Of a stretch of 64,000 nucleotides of DNA, positions 60,884 to 64,000 are shown piece after piece. The notes beneath the pieces are model-generated. The model was given only the letters and a program-made list of their open reading frames with translations, was not told the DNA's origin and made no database searches. Position numbers and translations under genes: made by a program. Source of the stretch: Candidatus Gastranaerophilales bacterium. Its GTDB lineage: Bacteria > Cyanobacteriota > Vampirovibrionia > Gastranaerophilales > Gastranaerophilaceae. Every line of letters starts with the position of its first letter. The stretch's first letter is position 1. The DNA is taken from contig CALVAY010000003.1 of NCBI GenBank assembly GCA_944325665.1, positions 1-64,000 of the forward strand. The letters are read 5' to 3'.

Positions 60884-61483
60884 TTAAAAGGACTTTAACA
60901 TATCATTTAAAAGCTTAGGATTAATTCCCATAACGTTATAATAATCACCTTTAATTTGAGATATAAAAGAGCTTTCGGGAATTTTAACATAATCGGCTTG
61001 AATAAAATCCTGTATGCCGTAGCTTCCTGCTTTATCAAGCGGATTTTTTGTCTTGATATAATTAATTATTTCATCCTCGCTTAATTCTCTAAAAGTTACA
61101 TAAGTTTTATCAAATTCAACAAGATTTTTCCCGCTTTTAGTATCAAAAAGACTAATTGCCGTAATAACAAAATGCGTTTTTGCACTAAGATTTTTAAGCA
61201 TAAAAATAGCCTCAGAAATATCTTGAGGCTTATTTAAACACACACTATCGAGGATTACCATGGTATCAGCACCGATTACTATTGCATCAAAATCAATTCT
61301 TTGAGCTGCATCAAGTGCTTTACCCAATGAATTCTTTTTTATATTTTCAATTGAAAATTGTTCACTTTTATCTTCCCTATAAACCGATTTTACAATTTCA
61401 AATTCAAAACCAAACTTTTTTAAGATTTCACGTCGTCTTGGTGAATTTGAGGCTAGAATAAGTTTTTTTGCAAAAGTTTTCAT
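60884..61483 (-). CDS. maf: Maf-like nucleoside triphosphate pyrophosphatase
   Basis: 199 residues. House-cleaning NTP pyrophosphatase that removes dTTP/UTP or modified nucleotides. LASNSPRRREILKKFG (about 12-27), VIGADTMVILD (about 70-80, catalytic Asp) and DKAGSYGIQDF (about 150-160) are conserved. The extra-long Maf signature is normal. Promoter TGC-TATAAT ends exactly 6 nt before the ATG with no SD, the clearest leaderless example on the minus strand. Confidence 0.93.
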   Translation of the reverse strand: MKTFAKKLILASNSPRRREILKKFGFEFEIVKSVYREDKSEQFSIENIKKNSLGKALDAAQRIDFDAIVIGADTMVILDSVCLNKPQDISEAIFMLKNLSAKTHFVITAISLFDTKSGKNLVEFDKTYVTFRELSEDEIINYIKTKNPLDKAGSYGIQDFIQADYVKIPESSFISQIKGDYYNVMGINPKLLNDMLKSF

Positions 61484-61489
61484 TTTGCA

Positions 61490-61498
61490 ATTATAGCA
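61490..61498 (-). promoter_or_regulatory. TGC-TATAAT extended -10, leaderless promoter of maf
   Basis: Minus strand consensus TGC-TATAAT (-10 at 61495-61490), 6 nt, then ATG 61483. No SD. Confidence 0.65.
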
Positions 61499-61501
61499 TA
61501 A

Positions 61502-61747
61502 TTATTTCGCTGCTACATTTCTTGATTTACGATATTGAATGTTAAGAGCAATGGCTTTGATGCAAGTTGATTTAAGTTGTTTTTGAAGATTAAGCGTATT
61601 CATTTGAACCATAGCGAAATCATTCATAGCATCAAGCATTTTTGAAGGGTCAACCATTGAAGTTTGAATTACCGGATTGTCAACCTTTAGACCTTGGTAT
61701 TTTTTAACCAAAAGTACGTCGATTTTATCCTTAGCTCCAATTGCCAT
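61502..61747 (-). CDS. Small helical hypothetical protein
   Basis: 81 residues with no signal peptide. An N-terminal strand-like region (KIDVLLVKKYQGLKVDNP) leads into a long amphipathic helix (about 33-75, MLDAMNDFAMVQMNTLNLQK) and a basic end. No family recognised. SD AGGGAG supports the start. It lies just upstream of maf on the same strand but maf has its own promoter. Confidence 0.6.
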   Translation of the reverse strand: MAIGAKDKIDVLLVKKYQGLKVDNPVIQTSMVDPSKMLDAMNDFAMVQMNTLNLQKQLKSTCIKAIALNIQYRKSRNVAAK

Positions 61748-61904
61748 AACATTCTCCCTTTAAAATTTTTAAATCCCGTTTCCTATGTCTTAATAAAGTT
61801 TTTTTGTTTTAAAAAATTGCCAAATTAAAATTTTTATCTTAACATTTATTAATACAAGCAAACAATGCGCAAAATAGGACATTTACGTACTTTATACAAA
61901 TACA

Positions 61905-63326
61905 ATGTACATATCCGCAATGAAACCTTATAATTTTAATTTCCCCCTAAATACAAGCTTTAAGGGGAAAATTAGAGTGCCGAATAAAAAAGATGAAAAC
62001 GGCTGGTTTACAAGCAAAGAAGGGGCAATGGCGATAAAAACCAACGCCTATGTTGCAAGATATACAAGGGCGCGCAAAAAACCCGAGTTTATACAGGCAA
62101 CACCTGAAGATTATAAGATACTAACAGATAAAAGCATTAATGCTCCCCTTAAAAGAGTTCGTTGGTTCAATCCTAAAAACGGAAAAATATACTACATAAT
62201 AAATGACGGAGAAGATAAAGACGGAAATTATAACGTTAGAATTTTAAACGAAGAAGGCGGATTTGTTAAAAAAGCACAGATTAAACCCAAAAGAATAGTA
62301 ATAGCAGATAACTTTTCAACCCCGATAATTAAAAGATTTCCCGAAGCAGAACTTACCCCTTGGCAATTACCTTATATCCCCCACGGACAAATGGTGGCAA
62401 GATTTGCACTGGTTAATAATCCATTTGCAAAATACGAATATATAAATGTTGCAAAAGGACTGGGAGACAGCAACAGAAGCCTGGATAAAACAATTGAAGA
62501 GCTAAGGGAGAAAGACTTATCTGATACGGATATTGTAAGTTATTCTTGGGCAAATTTAATGCCGAACGAATTTTTTGAAGACTTTGCAAATGCACCCACA
62601 AAGGATTATCCCAAAATCGCAAAAAGAATAATTCAAGAATTTGACAATGATGAAGAAGTGGAAGCAATGTTTTGCGATATAGATGAAATGGCAGTATTAA
62701 TAGACACAATTGAAGCGCTTGAAAAAAAAGGAGTAAAAGTCTTTATATCCTCAGGAAATAATGGTGCCGAGGAATTTAACTTCTTACTGTTAGCCAAAAA
62801 CGCTAACGGTGTCGGCTCAATATCAAGAGAGGGAGTTGTATCTGATTTCAACTCATCAAGATCAAAATTTCTGACAAAACACTATGAGCTTGGCGAATAT
62901 AAAGTTAAAGAAACGCCTGACGGAATAAATTACACAGGAGGCAACTGGACGGATTACGCTTGCAATATGGATGAAATATTTACCCTGAGAGGTAAAACAG
63001 TAGAAGAATGTTTAATCGACAGAGAAGAATTTTCAAAGGCATTGTCTAAAAAAAGAAGAGGCTCAAAAGACTTTTGTGAAATATATGAAGCTTGGGGCAA
63101 GGAAGGCAAAATACTTGATACAAAAATGGTAGCAAGATTCTTTAATGTTCCAGTGTCGAATCGCTACAAGGATATATATTTTTCAGCCGCAAATTGGGCA
63201 TCATACAAAGTTGACGACAACGGAAAATTACAGCCGTATTTTGAACCGATAAGAGGAACATCTTTTTCGACCCCAATAAGAGCAGCAAGGGTTGCGCTGA
63301 ACGAATCCATGGAAGGAATAATCTAG
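61905..63326 (+). CDS. Subtilisin-like S8 serine protease without signal peptide
   Basis: 473 residues from ATG 61905. The N terminus (to about 20) holds NTSFKGK, then a pro-domain-like region. The catalytic triad can be placed at Asp135 (IVIADNF), His160 (PHGQMVARF) and Ser453 (GTSFSTP), with oxyanion SSGNNG near 287. The Asp loop deviates from the usual DTG/DSG. No signal peptide or membrane segment, so export would be non-classical or the protease is intracellular. ATG 61920 is an alternative start. TATACA (61893-61898) lies 6 nt before 61905. Confidence 0.82.
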   Translation: MYISAMKPYNFNFPLNTSFKGKIRVPNKKDENGWFTSKEGAMAIKTNAYVARYTRARKKPEFIQATPEDYKILTDKSINAPLKRVRWFNPKNGKIYYIINDGEDKDGNYNVRILNEEGGFVKKAQIKPKRIVIADNFSTPIIKRFPEAELTPWQLPYIPHGQMVARFALVNNPFAKYEYINVAKGLGDSNRSLDKTIEELREKDLSDTDIVSYSWANLMPNEFFEDFANAPTKDYPKIAKRIIQEFDNDEEVEAMFCDIDEMAVLIDTIEALEKKGVKVFISSGNNGAEEFNFLLLAKNANGVGSISREGVVSDFNSSRSKFLTKHYELGEYKVKETPDGINYTGGNWTDYACNMDEIFTLRGKTVEECLIDREEFSKALSKKRRGSKDFCEIYEAWGKEGKILDTKMVARFFNVPVSNRYKDIYFSAANWASYKVDDNGKLQPYFEPIRGTSFSTPIRAARVALNESMEGII

Positions 63327-64000
63327 CTATCTTCCGTTAGTATTAAATATTGCTTTTAATTCCTTTGTAACGCCAAAAATACCTGTCAAAAAGGCAATTA
63401 AACTCATCAGAATAAGTATTTTATCTACCCCAAAGTATTGACCGATAAAGCCCATCGGAGCAAGGAATAATGCCCCAAGACCCCAGCTAAAACCTTGCAT
63501 AACGCCTGAAATAACACCTTTGTGATGAGACATTATTTTCTGCGCACTCACAAGAGTAACCGAAACAGATAAGAATATGAAAAATCCAGATAAAATAAAC
63601 AAAAATACGGCTAAATAAGGTATTTTGTCAATAAAATATAAGAATAACAAGACCAGTGGCAAAATGGTTAAAAATGACACTCTAATGATATTTGCACCGC
63701 CGATTTTTTCTTCAATTTTTGAGCTGTATATTGTTGCAAGTCCGCTTACGGTAAAAAACAATGTAACAATAAGCCCGATAAGATTAAGTTCAAAGCCGTT
63801 CTTCTCTAAAATAAAGGGAATATATGTGCCAAAGCTTATACTAACACCTGATTTTACGACGGCAATTAAAATTAAACCCAAAATTACCCTTGAGGATAAA
63901 ATTTCCTTCATCACGCTAAAAAAGTTTGCCTTATTCTCATTTACAGAGCAAACAGGGATTTTTGGCACCATAAAATAAATTAAAAAAGCAACAATAATAC
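63327..64000 (-). CDS. MFS transporter, partial (N-terminal half beyond window)
   Basis: The open frame runs past the window end: residues before the Met at 63971 (VAFLIYF) are in frame without a stop. About 220 C-terminal residues contain the central loop (IPVCSVNENK) and about six transmembrane helices with SAQKIMSHHKGVISGVMQGF and WGLGALFLAPMGFIGQYFG. This resembles the C-terminal half of fosmidomycin-resistance (Fsr)-type MFS efflux proteins. Substrate is unknown. It stops immediately after the convergent protease gene. Confidence 0.82.
   Translation of the reverse strand, partial: IIVAFLIYFMVPKIPVCSVNENKANFFSVMKEILSSRVILGLILIAVVKSGVSISFGTYIPFILEKNGFELNLIGLIVTLFFTVSGLATIYSSKIEEKIGGANIIRVSFLTILPLVLLFLYFIDKIPYLAVFLFILSGFFIFLSVSVTLVSAQKIMSHHKGVISGVMQGFSWGLGALFLAPMGFIGQYFGVDKILILMSLIAFLTGIFGVTKELKAIFNTNGR

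Overview
The window is low-GC, gene-dense bacterial chromosome with 3 tRNAs, about 65 protein-coding genes and almost no mobile DNA. Gene content suggests an anaerobic, non-photosynthetic relative of Cyanobacteria, most likely a gut-type Gastranaerophilales (Melainabacteria). This is inferred from protein style: short lineage-specific proteins with N-terminal motifs such as TSFKG and AVSINI, a type IV pilin-like protein, CsaB, tandem LuxR-type response regulators, and no photosynthesis or respiration genes. I cannot confirm the taxon without a database search.

Layout. 1-609: gene-free, with inverted and direct repeats, then tRNA-Asn. 0.9-4.4 kb: a YtxH/DUF948/YtxH stress-type operon, lpdA-lipA (lipoate metabolism) and an HspR-like regulator. 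4.5-12.3 kb: rimO, a multi-spanning membrane protein, a large TPR protein, an exported protein, gatC-pyrG. 12.4-16 kb: two LuxR-type response regulators, a pentapeptide protein and two exported helical paralogues. 16-19.3 kb (minus strand): a four-gene operon of unknown function behind a strong promoter and a compact cobalamin-riboswitch-like leader. 19.3-22.8 kb: HxlR regulator with divergent metallo-hydrolase, a DUF1349 remnant, tRNA-Leu with a duplicated promoter region, gatB. 22.9-30.9 kb: Q/P-rich HEAT-like proteins, a B12-binding-type radical SAM protein, and a histidine kinase/receiver pair. 31-37.4 kb: fba, a LysM-like coiled-coil protein, rpiB, clpC, tRNA-Ser. 37.4-46.9 kb: TonB-C-like protein, a giant HD-domain protein, speB, coaE, Bax inhibitor-1 homologue, recJ, ferredoxin, DUF2023. 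46.9-54.3 kb: radical SAM and SDR genes, a degenerate PfkB protein, csaB, and a histidine cluster with an unusual hisA-hisI-hisE fusion followed by hisD and a DUF374 acyltransferase. 54.3-61.7 kb: an orphan corrinoid iron-sulfur protein pair (acsC/acsD) behind ftsH, then folK, a BaiN-like flavoprotein, corA, maf. 61.9-64 kb: a subtilisin-like protease without a signal peptide and the C-terminal half of an MFS transporter cut by the window end.

Two themes run through the window. First, at least twelve genes have a promoter -10 box (often TGn-extended) ending exactly 6 nt before the start codon and no Shine-Dalgarno, which predicts leaderless mRNAs. The other genes have good SD sequences. Second, cobalamin recurs: a riboswitch-like leader, two radical SAM proteins of B12-binding type, and a corrinoid protein pair without its usual CO dehydrogenase/acetyl-CoA synthase partners. 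The best candidate for an undescribed system is the 16.0-19.3 kb riboswitch-led operon, which encodes a zinc-knuckle coiled-coil protein, a four-pass membrane protein, a HEAT-like protein and a pilin fused to a phage tail-collar-like domain.
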